A stretch of DNA of 21,472 nucleotides, taken from the NCBI GenBank assembly GCA_002352125.1, contig DEHU01000050.1:10401-31872 (forward strand). The letters run 5' to 3'. The DNA comes from Competibacteraceae bacterium UBA2792 (GTDB taxonomy: Bacteria; Pseudomonadota; Gammaproteobacteria; Competibacterales; Competibacteraceae). The notes below the pieces were generated by a model, which was not told the origin of the DNA, searched no databases, and was given only the letters and a program-made list of their open reading frames with translations. This document shows positions 7,253 to 17,182 of this stretch, one piece after another (position 1 is the stretch's first letter; every line of letters begins with the position of its first letter). A program made the position numbers and the translations under genes.

Positions 7253-9292
7253 ATGCGCATTCGAAAAGGAACGACCCGCCTAGCGCCCCTATATTTATTC
7301 CTGAGCCTCGCCGCGTTCGGCGTTGCCGACGCCGCCACGCGCGCGGATTTTTACGCTACGTTCGACCCTGCCGCTGGCGCGATTCCATTCCCCAACAACT
7401 TGTTATTCGGCGGATCGACCGACGGCACGCTAAATATCCCGGTGTCCGATCCCGGCAACCTGGCCGATCCACGAGTGGCCATGAACGGTTTGGATGGTTT
7501 TTCTACCGTCGCGCCGCTGACCGCAAATTTTTCCGGCGCTTTGAATGCGAACACGATCAAAGCCGGTAGCACGGTGCGGGTGTTCGAGGTGGCGCTGACC
7601 AATCCGTTCCTAGACCCGACGAACCCGCCGTTCGCCATCGCCGAGGTCAAGCGCGAACTCAAGGCCGGTAGCGATTACAGCGCCAATCTGCTGCCGCAGG
7701 ATCCTAACCAGACCACCTTGAACATCCATCCGCTGCTTCCCTTCAAGCCCAAGACCGGCTATCTGGTGGTGCTGACCGGCGGCATTCAAGACAGCAGCGG
7801 CTTCGATGCCTCGCCGTCGCCGGCCTATGCCCTAACCAAGCTGACCACGCCATTGGTAGACGCCAACGGCAACAGCACGATCTCCGGCCTAGGCGACGCC
7901 CAAGCCCAAGCGCTGGAACCGATTCGGCAACTGGTCAACAACCAGGAAAGTGCCGCTGCCGGCCAAGGTATCCCCCGGAACAGCATCGTATTGAGTTGGA
8001 CTTTCATGACTCAATCCATCGACGATGCATTTACCGCGTTGGGCCAGAACATCAAGCCGCTGGGGATGGTGGTCAAATCGACTGGCGTAACTACCGCCGC
8101 CGTCGGGTTGGGTCTACCCGGCTTCTCCGACATTTACGCCGGCGCGCTGGCGATTCCCTATTACCTCGACCAAGACAAGCCGTTGAGCGGTTATTGGCAA
8201 ACAGCCAATGGCGGTGATGTCACTCGCTACAATCCGCTGCCGGTGGCGACCACGATCCAGCAAATCCCGGTGCTGATGACCGTGCCCAACGCGGCAAGCG
8301 GCCAGCGCAAACCGGCGAACGGCTGGCCGGTAGTGATCTTTCAGCACGGCATTACCCAAAACCGCACCAACCTGTTCTTGCTGGCCGATGCGCTGTCGTT
8401 CGTCGGCTTTGCCGCCGTCGCTATCGACCTGCCGCTGCACGGGGTCACTGATTCGACAAATCCTTTCTACATTAATGGATTAGAGCGGACTTTTGACCTC
8501 GATCTCATCGATAACACAACCGGCGCGACCAGCCCGGACGGGAAAATCGACGCTTCTGGCACCTATTTTCTCAACTTGGCAAGCCTGCTTACCACTCGCG
8601 ATAACTTCCGCGAAGCCGCCGAGGACTTGCGGCAATTAACCGCCACTTTGCCGCTGGTGGATCTGGACAACGACGGCAAACCCGACCTGGACACCGATCG
8701 TATCCATTTCGTGGGACACTCTCTAGGTGCCATTCTCGGTGGCACCTTCTTGGGTATCGACGACAACGTCACCACCGCAACGCTGGGCATGGGCGGTGGC
8801 GGTTTTGTCAAGTTCATAGACGGCTCGCCTACCCTTAGCCCCCCCTATGTCGCCCTGTTGGCAGCCCAAGGCATCATCCAAGGTACGCCCACCTACGAAA
8901 ATTATCTGGTCGCGGCGCAGACCACGATCGATTCCGGTGATCCGGTCAATTACGCTGCTGCCGCTGCCGGCTTGCATCCGATTCACCTGATCGAAGTGGT
9001 TGGTAGTGCCGACTCGCTGCCAGATCAAGTGGTGCCAAATTCGGTCGAGAATGCACCGCTGACGGGTACCGAAGCGCTGGCCAAGGTCATGGGATTGCAA
9101 TCGGTCAGCCGTTCGATGTGGAACGACAAGGGCGTGCGCGCCATCGTCCGCTTCACCCAAGGCGATCACAGTTCGATCATCAAGCCTACCGCTTCCGTCG
9201 GCGCCACCGCCGAAATGCAGGGTCAGATGATCAGTTTCTTGCAAAGCCGAGGCACGGAGCTGGAAATCATTTACCACCCTGTCGTGAAGTAA
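7253..9292 (+). CDS. Secreted VolA/Pla-1-like bacterial lipase
   Basis: The 679-aa product has a signal peptide (basic start, hydrophobic 10-24, likely cleavage after A25-D26-A27). A beta-rich N-terminal domain of the 'bacterial virulence factor lipase N-terminal' type follows, then an alpha/beta hydrolase domain. The hydrolase shows the oxyanion segment VVIFQHGITQNR, the nucleophile elbow GHSLG with S490, and a late His (H639, in QGDHSSII). An acidic DLDNDGKPD stretch at 470-478, just before the elbow, looks like a calcium-binding loop. Family members such as Vibrio VolA are surface lipoproteins that cleave lysophospholipids. This protein has no cysteine at all, so it cannot be lipidated and is probably released or periplasmic. 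The ATG has GGAG 7 nt upstream. A strong terminator follows, so it is likely monocistronic. Substrate is unproven. Confidence 0.87.
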   Translation: MRIRKGTTRLAPLYLFLSLAAFGVADAATRADFYATFDPAAGAIPFPNNLLFGGSTDGTLNIPVSDPGNLADPRVAMNGLDGFSTVAPLTANFSGALNANTIKAGSTVRVFEVALTNPFLDPTNPPFAIAEVKRELKAGSDYSANLLPQDPNQTTLNIHPLLPFKPKTGYLVVLTGGIQDSSGFDASPSPAYALTKLTTPLVDANGNSTISGLGDAQAQALEPIRQLVNNQESAAAGQGIPRNSIVLSWTFMTQSIDDAFTALGQNIKPLGMVVKSTGVTTAAVGLGLPGFSDIYAGALAIPYYLDQDKPLSGYWQTANGGDVTRYNPLPVATTIQQIPVLMTVPNAASGQRKPANGWPVVIFQHGITQNRTNLFLLADALSFVGFAAVAIDLPLHGVTDSTNPFYINGLERTFDLDLIDNTTGATSPDGKIDASGTYFLNLASLLTTRDNFREAAEDLRQLTATLPLVDLDNDGKPDLDTDRIHFVGHSLGAILGGTFLGIDDNVTTATLGMGGGGFVKFIDGSPTLSPPYVALLAAQGIIQGTPTYENYLVAAQTTIDSGDPVNYAAAAAGLHPIHLIEVVGSADSLPDQVVPNSVENAPLTGTEALAKVMGLQSVSRSMWNDKGVRAIVRFTQGDHSSIIKPTASVGATAEMQGQMISFLQSRGTELEIIYHPVVK

Positions 9293-9320
9293 CACAACTT
9301 TATCCCCACTTCACCGCAGC

Positions 9321-9347
9321 CCCGCTCTTTGGACGAGCGGGTTTTTT
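9321..9347 (+). terminator. Rho-independent terminator of the lipase gene
   Basis: CCCGCTC (9321-9327) pairs with GAGCGGG (9335-9341) around a 7-nt loop and is followed at once by six T residues (9342-9347). It lies 29 nt after the lipase stop codon. The open frame of ettA extends back into this terminator, which argues against any start upstream of 9431. Confidence 0.92.
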
Positions 9348-9430
9348 GTGGCACCGGACCGATCCCCTTTACGGCGTGGCGCTCAATCGGTAGATTGCCG
9401 CCATTTCGCCAACCACTCGATATCAAGCGC

Positions 9431-11095
<1,665 letters not shown>

Positions 11096-11110
11096 CAGCC
11101 GTTGTACGAA

Positions 11111-11140
11111 GACCCCTCGCCCGTCAGCGAGCGAGGGGTC
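11111..11140 (+). terminator. Stem-loop after ettA
   Basis: GACCCCTCGC (11111-11120) pairs perfectly with GCGAGGGGTC (11131-11140) over a 10-nt loop, 15 nt after the ettA stop. There is no T-tract, so it is an atypical terminator or a 3'-end stabiliser. It ends 20 nt before the -10 box of the next gene, separating the two units. Confidence 0.55.
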
Positions 11141-11160
11141 GGGGAACAGCTTATCGACGG

Positions 11161-11184
11161 TATAATGGTCCCGAGACAGGACCA
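11161..11184 (+). promoter_or_regulatory. Promoter -10 box with dyad at the expected transcript start
   Basis: TATAAT at 11161-11166 is a perfect -10 hexamer. No good -35 is found 16-18 bp upstream (the region is GTCGGG-like). Overlapping its last base, TGGTCC (11166-11171) and GGACCA (11179-11184) form a perfect 6-bp inverted repeat with a 7-nt centre, at the place where transcription would begin. This could be an operator that explains the weak -35, or a stem-loop at the 5' end of the mRNA. Confidence 0.5.
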
Positions 11185-11200
11185 CAGGGAGGCAGCCGTC

Positions 11201-11416
11201 ATGCTAAAACCCCTCGTTCCAGAAGGCGAGGCGTTGCGCCGAGCGTTCCAATGGCTCGCCGAACAAGGATGCTGCACGCCCAAAACCGTCGAACGAGCCA
11301 GCCTGATGTTCGACCTGGCGCCACGGGACGAAGAATTTCTGCTGCGGCAGTTCGTCTATCACCGTGGTGCGGCCAGCGATGCGCCGCTCTCAGAACAGCA
11401 GCGGGGAATCGGTTAG
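11201..11416 (+). CDS. Small uncharacterised protein, 71 aa
   Basis: I do not recognise a named family. The ATG at 11201 has a strong Shine-Dalgarno (GGGAGG, 11187-11192) 8 nt upstream and lies about 30 nt after a consensus -10 box, which supports a real gene. The product is a soluble, mostly helical protein. It contains an Ala/Leu-rich helix (about 10-20), a CC pair (19-20), and a charged segment DLAPRDEEFLLRQF that looks like a second or third helix. No signal peptide or membrane segment is present. The size and shape would fit a small regulatory or adaptor protein, but that is a guess. Its last 27 bp overlap the 3' end of the convergent Nudix gene. Longer in-frame starts at 11102 and 11165 exist but lack such a ribosome binding site. 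Confidence 0.7.
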   Translation: MLKPLVPEGEALRRAFQWLAEQGCCTPKTVERASLMFDLAPRDEEFLLRQFVYHRGAASDAPLSEQQRGIG

Positions 11417-12013
11417 CCGCCGAGCGAAACTGACCAGCATGGCGGCGGTCGCTCCCCAGATGAAGCGATCTTCGTAGGGGATGACGTAATAGCGCCGCTG
11501 TTGGCCTTTGTAAAACATGCTGCGATATTCGTGATTGCGCGCATCGAGAACGAATTCCAGCGGCACCTCGAACGCCTCGGCGACCTCGAACGCATCCAGC
11601 GCTAACTCGAACGGCGGCGTCACGAATCCCACCACTGGCGTCACCAAAAATCCGGTCACAGTCTGATACAGATCGAGAAAGCCGGCGATTTCCACTACAT
11701 GCCGACGCCGCAAACCGATTTCCTCTTCCGCTTCGCGCAGCGCAGTATCGACCGGGCTAGCGTCTTCGTCTTCCGCCCGGCCACCGGGAAAGCTGATCTG
11801 CCCGGCGTGATGCTCCAGATGGGCGGTGCGCTGGGTCAGCAGCACCGTATAACCTTCCGGCCGTTCCACCAAGGGCACCAGCACCGCCGCCGGAGTCAGC
11901 GGCCGCTCTTCGGGCTCCATGCCGGCCACGGCGTGATCGCCGGTGATCGTTTCCACCTGGTGCGTGGAGTGCAAGCAGCGGCGAATCCGATCGCGCATTT
12001 CCGCGTGATTCAC
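11390..12013 (-). CDS. NUDIX hydrolase, probable CoA pyrophosphatase (NudL type)
   Basis: The 207-aa protein carries the motif LLTQRTAHLEHHAGQISFPGG immediately before the Nudix box, which continues as GGRAEDEDASPVDTALREAEEEIGL in split form. The first motif is the hallmark of CoA pyrophosphatases, with Thr and Glu at two positions where Ser and Arg are usual. The acidic REAEEEIG helix supplies the metal ligands. Such enzymes split CoA or acyl-CoA into 4'-phosphopantetheine and 3',5'-ADP. The chosen GTG at 12013 overlaps the TatD stop (GTGA) and has a GAGG-rich stretch upstream; ATG 11998 is the alternative and would shorten it by 5 residues. It is the last gene of the long minus-strand train. 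The frame is open further upstream inside tatD, but that part is not homologous. Confidence 0.85.
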   Translation of the reverse strand: MNHAEMRDRIRRCLHSTHQVETITGDHAVAGMEPEERPLTPAAVLVPLVERPEGYTVLLTQRTAHLEHHAGQISFPGGRAEDEDASPVDTALREAEEEIGLRRRHVVEIAGFLDLYQTVTGFLVTPVVGFVTPPFELALDAFEVAEAFEVPLEFVLDARNHEYRSMFYKGQQRRYYVIPYEDRFIWGATAAMLVSFARRLTDSPLLF

Positions 12014-12795
12014 GTCACCCCCACCTCGATCCCGAACAACCGGCCATAGTTGGCGGTGGTTTTGGCCGCCAACTGTTCCAGCGATTCGCCGCGCAATCGG
12101 GCGACGAATTCGGCCACATGCCGCACCCAAGCCGGATGGTTAGGTTTACCGCGATGCGGCGTTGGCGCCAGATAGGGCGAATCGGTTTCTACCAACAGTC
12201 TTGCGGCGGGCATCCGCTGGGCTACGCCCTGAATCTGTCCGGCGTTCTTGAAGGTCACAATACCGGAAAACGAGATGTAAAAACCCAATTCCAACGCTCG
12301 TTCCGCCATCGCCCAATCTTCGGTAAAACAGTGCAGTACGCCGCCGATCTCGGCCGCACCCTCTTCTTCCAAAATACGCAGGGTATCGGCGCGGGCATCG
12401 CGGGTGTGAACGATCAGGGGCTTGCCGAGTTCGCGCGCGGCGGCGACGTGGATGCGAAACCAATCCTGCTGGCGGATCGCGCTGTCGCAGCCGTAATAGT
12501 AATCCAGCCCGGTTTCGCCGATGGCGACCACTCGCCGGTCCCGGCCCAGCGCGACCAATTCCTTCACGGTCGGCGCACGGCCGCCATCCTCGCTGGGATG
12601 CACCCCCACCGACAGGGCAATTTGGGGATAAGGCTCGGTCATGCGGGCGAGCGCCGGCCAGCTTTCCAAATCCGTTGCCACGCTCAACAGCCGCGTCACC
12701 CCATTTCCCAAGGCAGCATCCAAAACGCCCGCGAGGCCATTCCCAAAACGGCTCAAGTCGAGACGGTCCAGATGGCAGTGAGAATCCACCAACAT
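12010..12795 (-). CDS. tatD: TatD-family metal-dependent hydrolase (DNase)
   Basis: The 261-aa product starts with the canonical MLVDSHCHLD; the HxH metal pair is H6 and H8. The other ligands of the amidohydrolase-like TIM barrel are present: Glu in GETGLDYY, His in VHTRDA, His in LHCF and Asp in ETDSPYLAP. The family acts as metal-dependent 3'-5' exonucleases or deoxyribonucleases in DNA repair and degradation. I chose ATG 12795 for homology; an in-frame TTG at 12810 adds five residues and sits 3 nt after the pilZ stop. No strong Shine-Dalgarno is seen for either, so expression probably depends on coupling to pilZ. The gene ends in a GTGA overlap with the Nudix gene. In many gammaproteobacteria this tatD copy (YcfH type) follows holB and pilZ, as here. 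Confidence 0.93.
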   Translation of the reverse strand: MLVDSHCHLDRLDLSRFGNGLAGVLDAALGNGVTRLLSVATDLESWPALARMTEPYPQIALSVGVHPSEDGGRAPTVKELVALGRDRRVVAIGETGLDYYYGCDSAIRQQDWFRIHVAAARELGKPLIVHTRDARADTLRILEEEGAAEIGGVLHCFTEDWAMAERALELGFYISFSGIVTFKNAGQIQGVAQRMPAARLLVETDSPYLAPTPHRGKPNHPAWVRHVAEFVARLRGESLEQLAAKTTANYGRLFGIEVGVT

Positions 12796-12813
12796 ACGAG
12801 AATCGACCAATGG

Positions 12814-13158
12814 TTACATGGTGTTGGTGGGCTGATCGGTGCGGGTATATCCCCCCAGCAGCGCGTCGATCTTTTTCTGGAGATTAGCGCCTTCCACACC
12901 ACCGAACTGAATACCGACCCCCATCTGCCGGCCGCCGGGCGTCGTTCGATAATTGATCCAAACCACCTTGCCGGTGATGGCGAACCGTTCGGGATCATCC
13001 ATCAGAGTCAGCAATAGAAATACTTCGTCACCCAATTCGAAGGACTTTTCGGTTGGGATAAAAATACCCCCACCCTTGAGAAAAGGCATGTAGCTGGAAT
13101 GCAGCATCGCCTTATCCTTGATGACGAGAGAAATGACGCCTTGTCGTGGAGCCGACAT
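12814..13158 (-). CDS. pilZ: Type IV pilus PilZ protein
   Basis: The 114-aa product is a single PilZ domain of the founding Pseudomonas PilZ type (118 aa there). The N-terminal part lacks the RxxxR c-di-GMP motif; the equivalent stretch reads LHSSYMPFLKGGGIFIPTE. This is typical for true PilZ, which does not bind c-di-GMP but works with FimX and PilB in type IV pilus assembly. The tail GVGIQFGG is the degenerate remnant of the second motif. ATG 13158 has AGAAGG about 8 nt upstream. Gene order holB-pilZ-tatD matches Pseudomonas and relatives. The 13-bp gap to holB supports co-transcription. The presence of PilZ suggests pilus genes elsewhere in the genome and is relevant to the PilB-like ATPase at 2548. 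Confidence 0.92.
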   Translation of the reverse strand: MSAPRQGVISLVIKDKAMLHSSYMPFLKGGGIFIPTEKSFELGDEVFLLLTLMDDPERFAITGKVVWINYRTTPGGRQMGVGIQFGGVEGANLQKKIDALLGGYTRTDQPTNTM

Positions 13159-13171
13159 ATTTCAACCTTCT

Positions 13172-14179
13172 TTAAGCGCACGTCCGCGAAACGTCGGGTT
13201 CACCGCTCCCCGCCCCATCGCCGAGAAACGCTTCCAACAACAGTTGCGCGTTGATCTGGGTGGTTGAACACAGAGTATACAATCGGATTGCTGCATCCAA
13301 GCGATCAAACAGAACATTCGCCGGTTGCCGCTTGGCCCAACGCCGCAACACGGCGCGCAAATCGGGACTGCTCAAGCAGGGAGGTTCCAAATCCATCTTA
13401 AGTCGAATCAGGTCGGTATGCCAGCCAATCAACCAACGCAGGTTCTCGGCGAGATCGCCTTGCAGCCAATATTCCACCGCGCGCACCGGATCCAACTGGC
13501 CGGTCAGTACCTGCTCGTAGCGTTCAACCAGTTCCCGCCGACGGTTCCAGGACTCGCCACCGGCGTAAGCCAGCGCTGCCAGCGGCGCGCCCCCGGCGAC
13601 GTCGAGCAAGGTTCCTGGTTTCAACCCACCGTTCGTTTGCGGTGCCAACCAGGAAATGGCTTCCGCCAGCGGAGGCGGATCGAAACGGATCGTCTGGCAA
13701 CGGCTGCGCACGGTGGCGGGCAATCGCGCCGGTTGGGCGGTCACCAGCAATAACAAGCCGTTGCCCGGCGGCTCTTCCAGCGTCTTCAACAAGCTGTTGG
13801 CAGCGCTGAGATTGAGTCGGTCGGCCGGCTCCAGCAGAGCGATCTTGTAACCGCCATATTGGGCGGTCAACCCCAGAAAATCGCGGAGATCGCGGATTTG
13901 ATCGATCTTGATCGCCTTGCCGTCCTCGGCCGGCCGCACCGCGCTGAAATCGGGATGACTGCCGGCCCGGAACAAGCGGCAACCCCGACAACACCCGCAA
14001 GCATCGCCTTCATCTGTGCGCTTTTCGCATAATAGTGCCCGCGCTAACCGGCGGGCGAAAACCAGCTTGCCCAAGCCGACTCGACCCGCCAGCAGCAGGG
14101 CGTGAGGCAAGCGTCCGGCGGCGAGGCGCTGCTGAAGTTGCCGCCACAGCCGCTCGTGCCAAGGCAACCGCTCATCCAT
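13172..14179 (-). CDS. holB: DNA polymerase III subunit delta'
   Basis: The 335-aa protein is the clamp-loader delta' subunit. It has the N-terminal AAA+ fold with a weak P-loop AGRVGLGK (31-38), a cysteine cluster for zinc (C51, C61, C63, C64, C67), and the SRC motif within VRSRCQTIRF. The degenerate ATP site is normal for delta', which acts as the stator of the loader. The C-terminal collar helices are less conserved. I chose ATG 14179, whose sequence ATGGATGA overlaps the tmk stop by 8 bp; the open frame continues upstream but only as antisense-like sequence from tmk. It lies between tmk and pilZ as in many gammaproteobacteria. Confidence 0.93.
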   Translation of the reverse strand: MDERLPWHERLWRQLQQRLAAGRLPHALLLAGRVGLGKLVFARRLARALLCEKRTDEGDACGCCRGCRLFRAGSHPDFSAVRPAEDGKAIKIDQIRDLRDFLGLTAQYGGYKIALLEPADRLNLSAANSLLKTLEEPPGNGLLLLVTAQPARLPATVRSRCQTIRFDPPPLAEAISWLAPQTNGGLKPGTLLDVAGGAPLAALAYAGGESWNRRRELVERYEQVLTGQLDPVRAVEYWLQGDLAENLRWLIGWHTDLIRLKMDLEPPCLSSPDLRAVLRRWAKRQPANVLFDRLDAAIRLYTLCSTTQINAQLLLEAFLGDGAGSGEPDVSRTCA

Positions 14180-14807
14180 CGCTTCGCTCCAGCCAGTCGG
14201 CGAGAATCGCTTCCACTTCAGCCCGAACCGCTTCGACCGGACGGCTGGCATCGACGACCCGGTAGCGGTTGGGACGTTGCTTGGCTCGCTCCAAATAAAT
14301 CGCGCGCACCCGCTCGAAAAATGCTCCTTCCTCCCGCTCGAAACGATCCGCCGCACCGCGCCGGCCAGCCCGCTCCAGGCCGACTGCCACCGGCAGATCG
14401 AGCAGCAGCGTCAAATCGGGATGCAAATCGTCTTGAACCCAATTCTCCAAAATCGCGATTCGCTCCAGCGGCAAGCCGCGCCCGCCACCTTGATAGGCAT
14501 ACGTGGCGTCGGTGAACCGGTCGCACAACACCCAGCGGCCAGCCGCCAGCGCCGGCCGGACGATTCGTTCGAGGTGTTCGGCGCGGGCGGCGAACATCAG
14601 CAGGGTTTCGGTGGTCAGCGCCATACCGTCGTGCCGGTGGCTCAGCAGCAGGTCGCGAATTTCTTCGCCCAACGCCGTACCGCCCGGTTCGCGCGTCGGC
14701 ACCACCTGCTGACCGGCCCGCTTCAGGTAATCGCCCATAAAGGCGAGCTGGGTGGTCTTGCCCGCCCCTTCGACGCCATCGACGACGATAAACCGACCGG
14801 GCATCAT
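14172..14807 (-). CDS. tmk: Thymidylate kinase
   Basis: The 211-aa enzyme phosphorylates dTMP to dTDP. It has the P-loop VEGAGKTTQ (12-20), the TREPGGT segment, the DRF motif in LCDRFTDATYAYQGGGRG, and a LID region with Arg residues (ERAGRRGAADRFE) as in E. coli-type Tmk. Length is usual. The ATG at 14807 shares one base with the mltG stop (TAATG), with an AGAGAG-like ribosome site just before; a second ATG follows immediately at 14804 and is equally possible. The overlap with holB downstream makes a tightly coupled mltG-tmk-holB group. Confidence 0.96.
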   Translation of the reverse strand: MMPGRFIVVDGVEGAGKTTQLAFMGDYLKRAGQQVVPTREPGGTALGEEIRDLLLSHRHDGMALTTETLLMFAARAEHLERIVRPALAAGRWVLCDRFTDATYAYQGGGRGLPLERIAILENWVQDDLHPDLTLLLDLPVAVGLERAGRRGAADRFEREEGAFFERVRAIYLERAKQRPNRYRVVDASRPVEAVRAEVEAILADWLERSDG

Positions 14808-15871
14808 TATCTCTCTTTGTTCAACTGATAGCGTCTGACTGCTCGGTTGTGCTCTTCGAGCGTCGCGGAAAAAACGTGACCGCCTTCGCCGGTCGCCACG
14901 AAATACAAGGTATCGCCAGAAGCGGGATTTGCGGTGGCGGCCAGCGCATCTCCTCCTGGCAACGCGATGGGCGTCGGCGGCAAACCCTTGCGAAGGTAGG
15001 TATTGTAAGGTGCGTCAGCCACCAGATCCCGGCGGCGCAGATTGCCGTCGAAAGCCGGGCCCAGCCCATAAATCACCGTTGGGTCGGTTTGCAGCAGCAT
15101 CCCTTTTTGCAAACGCCGGACGAACACGCCGGCAATAGCTGGCCGTTCCGCCGGCAATGCGGTTTCCTTTTCGACGATCGAGGCCAAAATCAGCATCTGA
15201 TATGGATCGCTTAGTGGCAAGTTCGATGCGCGGCGATTCCAAGTCTCACCCAATCGCCGGTCCATTGCGGCTAGCGCCCGCCGCAAAAAAGCCTCATCCG
15301 TAGTCCCGGCAGGAAAATGGTAGGTGTCCGGGAAAAAACGTCCTTCGGGATGCTCGCCCGGCCGGCCCAACCGCGCCATGATTTCGGCATCGTTGGCTTC
15401 TCGGAGCGAGTGGACGATCTTGGGATGCGCAGCCAAAGTTTGGCGCAATTGCTGGAACGTCCAACCTTCCACCACGACCAGCGTATATTGGATAACCCGC
15501 CCGCTCGCGATGCGCTCGATCAAACCGCGCGGCGTCATACCGGGCGCGATGGCGTATTCGCCCGCTTTGAGTTTAGGCGCGAAACCGTTCAGCCGCGCGT
15601 AGGCTTCCAGATAAAGTGCCGATCGCAACACGCCGGGCTGTCGCTGCAATTCCCGGGCGATGTCGCCGATACCCATGCCCGGCTTCACCTCGAAAACCAA
15701 ACCGTCCGTCGGCACGCCGCAAGGCGTGTCGAGAAAAAGCCGATAATCGGCGTAAACGACGCAAAACGCAGGCCCCAAAACCAACGCCAGCGCCCCCAAC
15801 GCCAGCAACAGGCGCCTGAACCGCCCGAACGACAGCCCGGATTCCATCGAAGAGCGAGCATTATCGTTCAT
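14807..15871 (-). CDS. mltG: Endolytic murein transglycosylase MltG
   Basis: The 354-aa protein is the YceG-like lytic transglycosylase that cuts nascent peptidoglycan strands near the inner membrane. It has one N-terminal transmembrane anchor (about 19-41), a LysM-like region (about 58-125), and the catalytic domain with LASIVEKET, whose first Glu (E234) matches E. coli E218. Other conserved parts are QTDPTVIYG, PYNTYLRKGLPPTPI and FSATLEEHNRAV. I chose ATG 15871 because GAGGG lies 8 nt upstream; the open frame extends 29 codons upstream into the gap before fabF, without homology. ATG 15844 (M10) is a less likely alternative. pabC, usually upstream, is absent. Confidence 0.95.
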   Translation of the reverse strand: MNDNARSSMESGLSFGRFRRLLLALGALALVLGPAFCVVYADYRLFLDTPCGVPTDGLVFEVKPGMGIGDIARELQRQPGVLRSALYLEAYARLNGFAPKLKAGEYAIAPGMTPRGLIERIASGRVIQYTLVVVEGWTFQQLRQTLAAHPKIVHSLREANDAEIMARLGRPGEHPEGRFFPDTYHFPAGTTDEAFLRRALAAMDRRLGETWNRRASNLPLSDPYQMLILASIVEKETALPAERPAIAGVFVRRLQKGMLLQTDPTVIYGLGPAFDGNLRRRDLVADAPYNTYLRKGLPPTPIALPGGDALAATANPASGDTLYFVATGEGGHVFSATLEEHNRAVRRYQLNKER

Positions 15872-15914
15872 GACCGAAACCCTCGAACGCTCTCCGGCGG
15901 GAAGAGGGGGCGCT

Positions 15915-17156
15915 TCAATCGAGCGCGCGGAACACGACCGTGCCGTTGGTGCCGCCAAATCCGAAGGAGTTCGACAGCGCGACCTTGACGCGCCGCTCCT
16001 GGGCGACGTGCGGTACGTAATTCAGATCGCAGCCGGGTTCCGGGTGATCCAGGTTGATGGTTGGCGGCACCACTTGATCGCGGATCGCCAGTATCGAAAA
16101 GATAGCCTCGATACCGCCGGCGGCACCCAGCAGATGACCAGTCATCGACTTGGTCGAACTCATCGCCAGCCGGTGGGCATGCTCGCCGAACACCGCTTTA
16201 GCCGCGTCGCTCTCGATTTTGTCGCCGGCCGGTGTCGAGGTACCGTGCGCGTTGATGTAATCGACTGCATCGGGATCGATTTTGGCATCGCGCAGGGCGG
16301 AAACCATCGCTCGCCGGGCACCGTCGCCATCCGGTGGGGGCAGAGTCATGTGGTAAGCGTCGCCGCTCATGCCAAAACCGATCAGTTCGGCATAAATGCG
16401 GGCACCGCGCCGCTGGGCATGCTCGTATTCTTCCAACACCAATACGCCGGCACCGTCGCTCAGCACGAAACCGTCGCGATCCTTATCCCAAGGCCGGCTG
16501 GCTTTTTCTGGCTCGTCGTTGCGGACCGATAGGGCGCGCGCCGCTGCGAAACCGCACAATCCGGTAGGTGTGGTGGCCATTTCCGCGCCGCCAGCGATCA
16601 TCACGTCGGCATCGCCGTAGGCGATCAGCCGGCCCGCCAACCCGATGCTGTGGGTGCCGGTGGTACAGGCTGTGACCACGGCCAAGTTAGGGCCCTTGAT
16701 CCCGTACAAGATTGACAGGTTACCCGAAACCATGTTGATGATGCTACGCGGCACGAAAAACGGCGTCAGCCGGCGCGGTCCGCCCTTGATAAAAGCGGAA
16801 TGACCTTCTTCGATGCCCGGCAGACCACCGATACCCGAACCGATAAACGTGCCTACCCGTTCGGCGTTGGCTTCGGTGACCTCCAGCCCCGAATCCCGGA
16901 TCGCTTGTACCGCCGCACCGATGCCGTAATGGATGAAAGTATCCATTTTCTTGGCCTCCTTGATATTCAGGTATTGCTCGACCTGAAAATCCTTCACCGA
17001 TCCGCCGATGCGTACCGGATAGCCGCTGACATCGAAGGTGGTGATCGGTCCGATCCCGCTGCGGCCAGCCAAAATATTGGTCCAGGCTGTCTCCACTGCA
17101 TTACCAATCGGGGAGACGATACCCATACCCGTCACTACCACTCGCCGCTTCGTCAC
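15915..17156 (-). CDS. fabF: Beta-ketoacyl-ACP synthase II
   Basis: The 413-aa condensing enzyme elongates acyl-ACP with malonyl-ACP. The Cys-His-His triad is C164 (VTACTTG), H304 (NAHGTSTP) and H341 ([12 protein letters not shown]), one residue shifted from E. coli (163/303/340). The start is GTG 17156 with AAGAGGG about 7 nt upstream; the N-terminus [11 protein letters not shown] fits the family. A 96-bp gap with a hairpin separates it from acpP. Downstream, 43 bp separate it from mltG. Confidence 0.97.
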   Translation of the reverse strand: MTKRRVVVTGMGIVSPIGNAVETAWTNILAGRSGIGPITTFDVSGYPVRIGGSVKDFQVEQYLNIKEAKKMDTFIHYGIGAAVQAIRDSGLEVTEANAERVGTFIGSGIGGLPGIEEGHSAFIKGGPRRLTPFFVPRSIINMVSGNLSILYGIKGPNLAVVTACTTGTHSIGLAGRLIAYGDADVMIAGGAEMATTPTGLCGFAAARALSVRNDEPEKASRPWDKDRDGFVLSDGAGVLVLEEYEHAQRRGARIYAELIGFGMSGDAYHMTLPPPDGDGARRAMVSALRDAKIDPDAVDYINAHGTSTPAGDKIESDAAKAVFGEHAHRLAMSSTKSMTGHLLGAAGGIEAIFSILAIRDQVVPPTINLDHPEPGCDLNYVPHVAQERRVKVALSNSFGFGGTNGTVVFRALD

Positions 17157-17182
17157 AGGACTACCCTCTTCTGCGCTACGCC

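Noticed and set aside
9329..9430. Upstream extension of ettA by 34 residues
   Set aside because: The extension begins inside the lipase terminator and is absent from the EttA family; the standard N-terminus starts at 9431.
12118..13017. 299-codon plus-strand open frame opposite tatD and pilZ
   Set aside because: It is a codon-bias shadow of two well-supported minus-strand genes.
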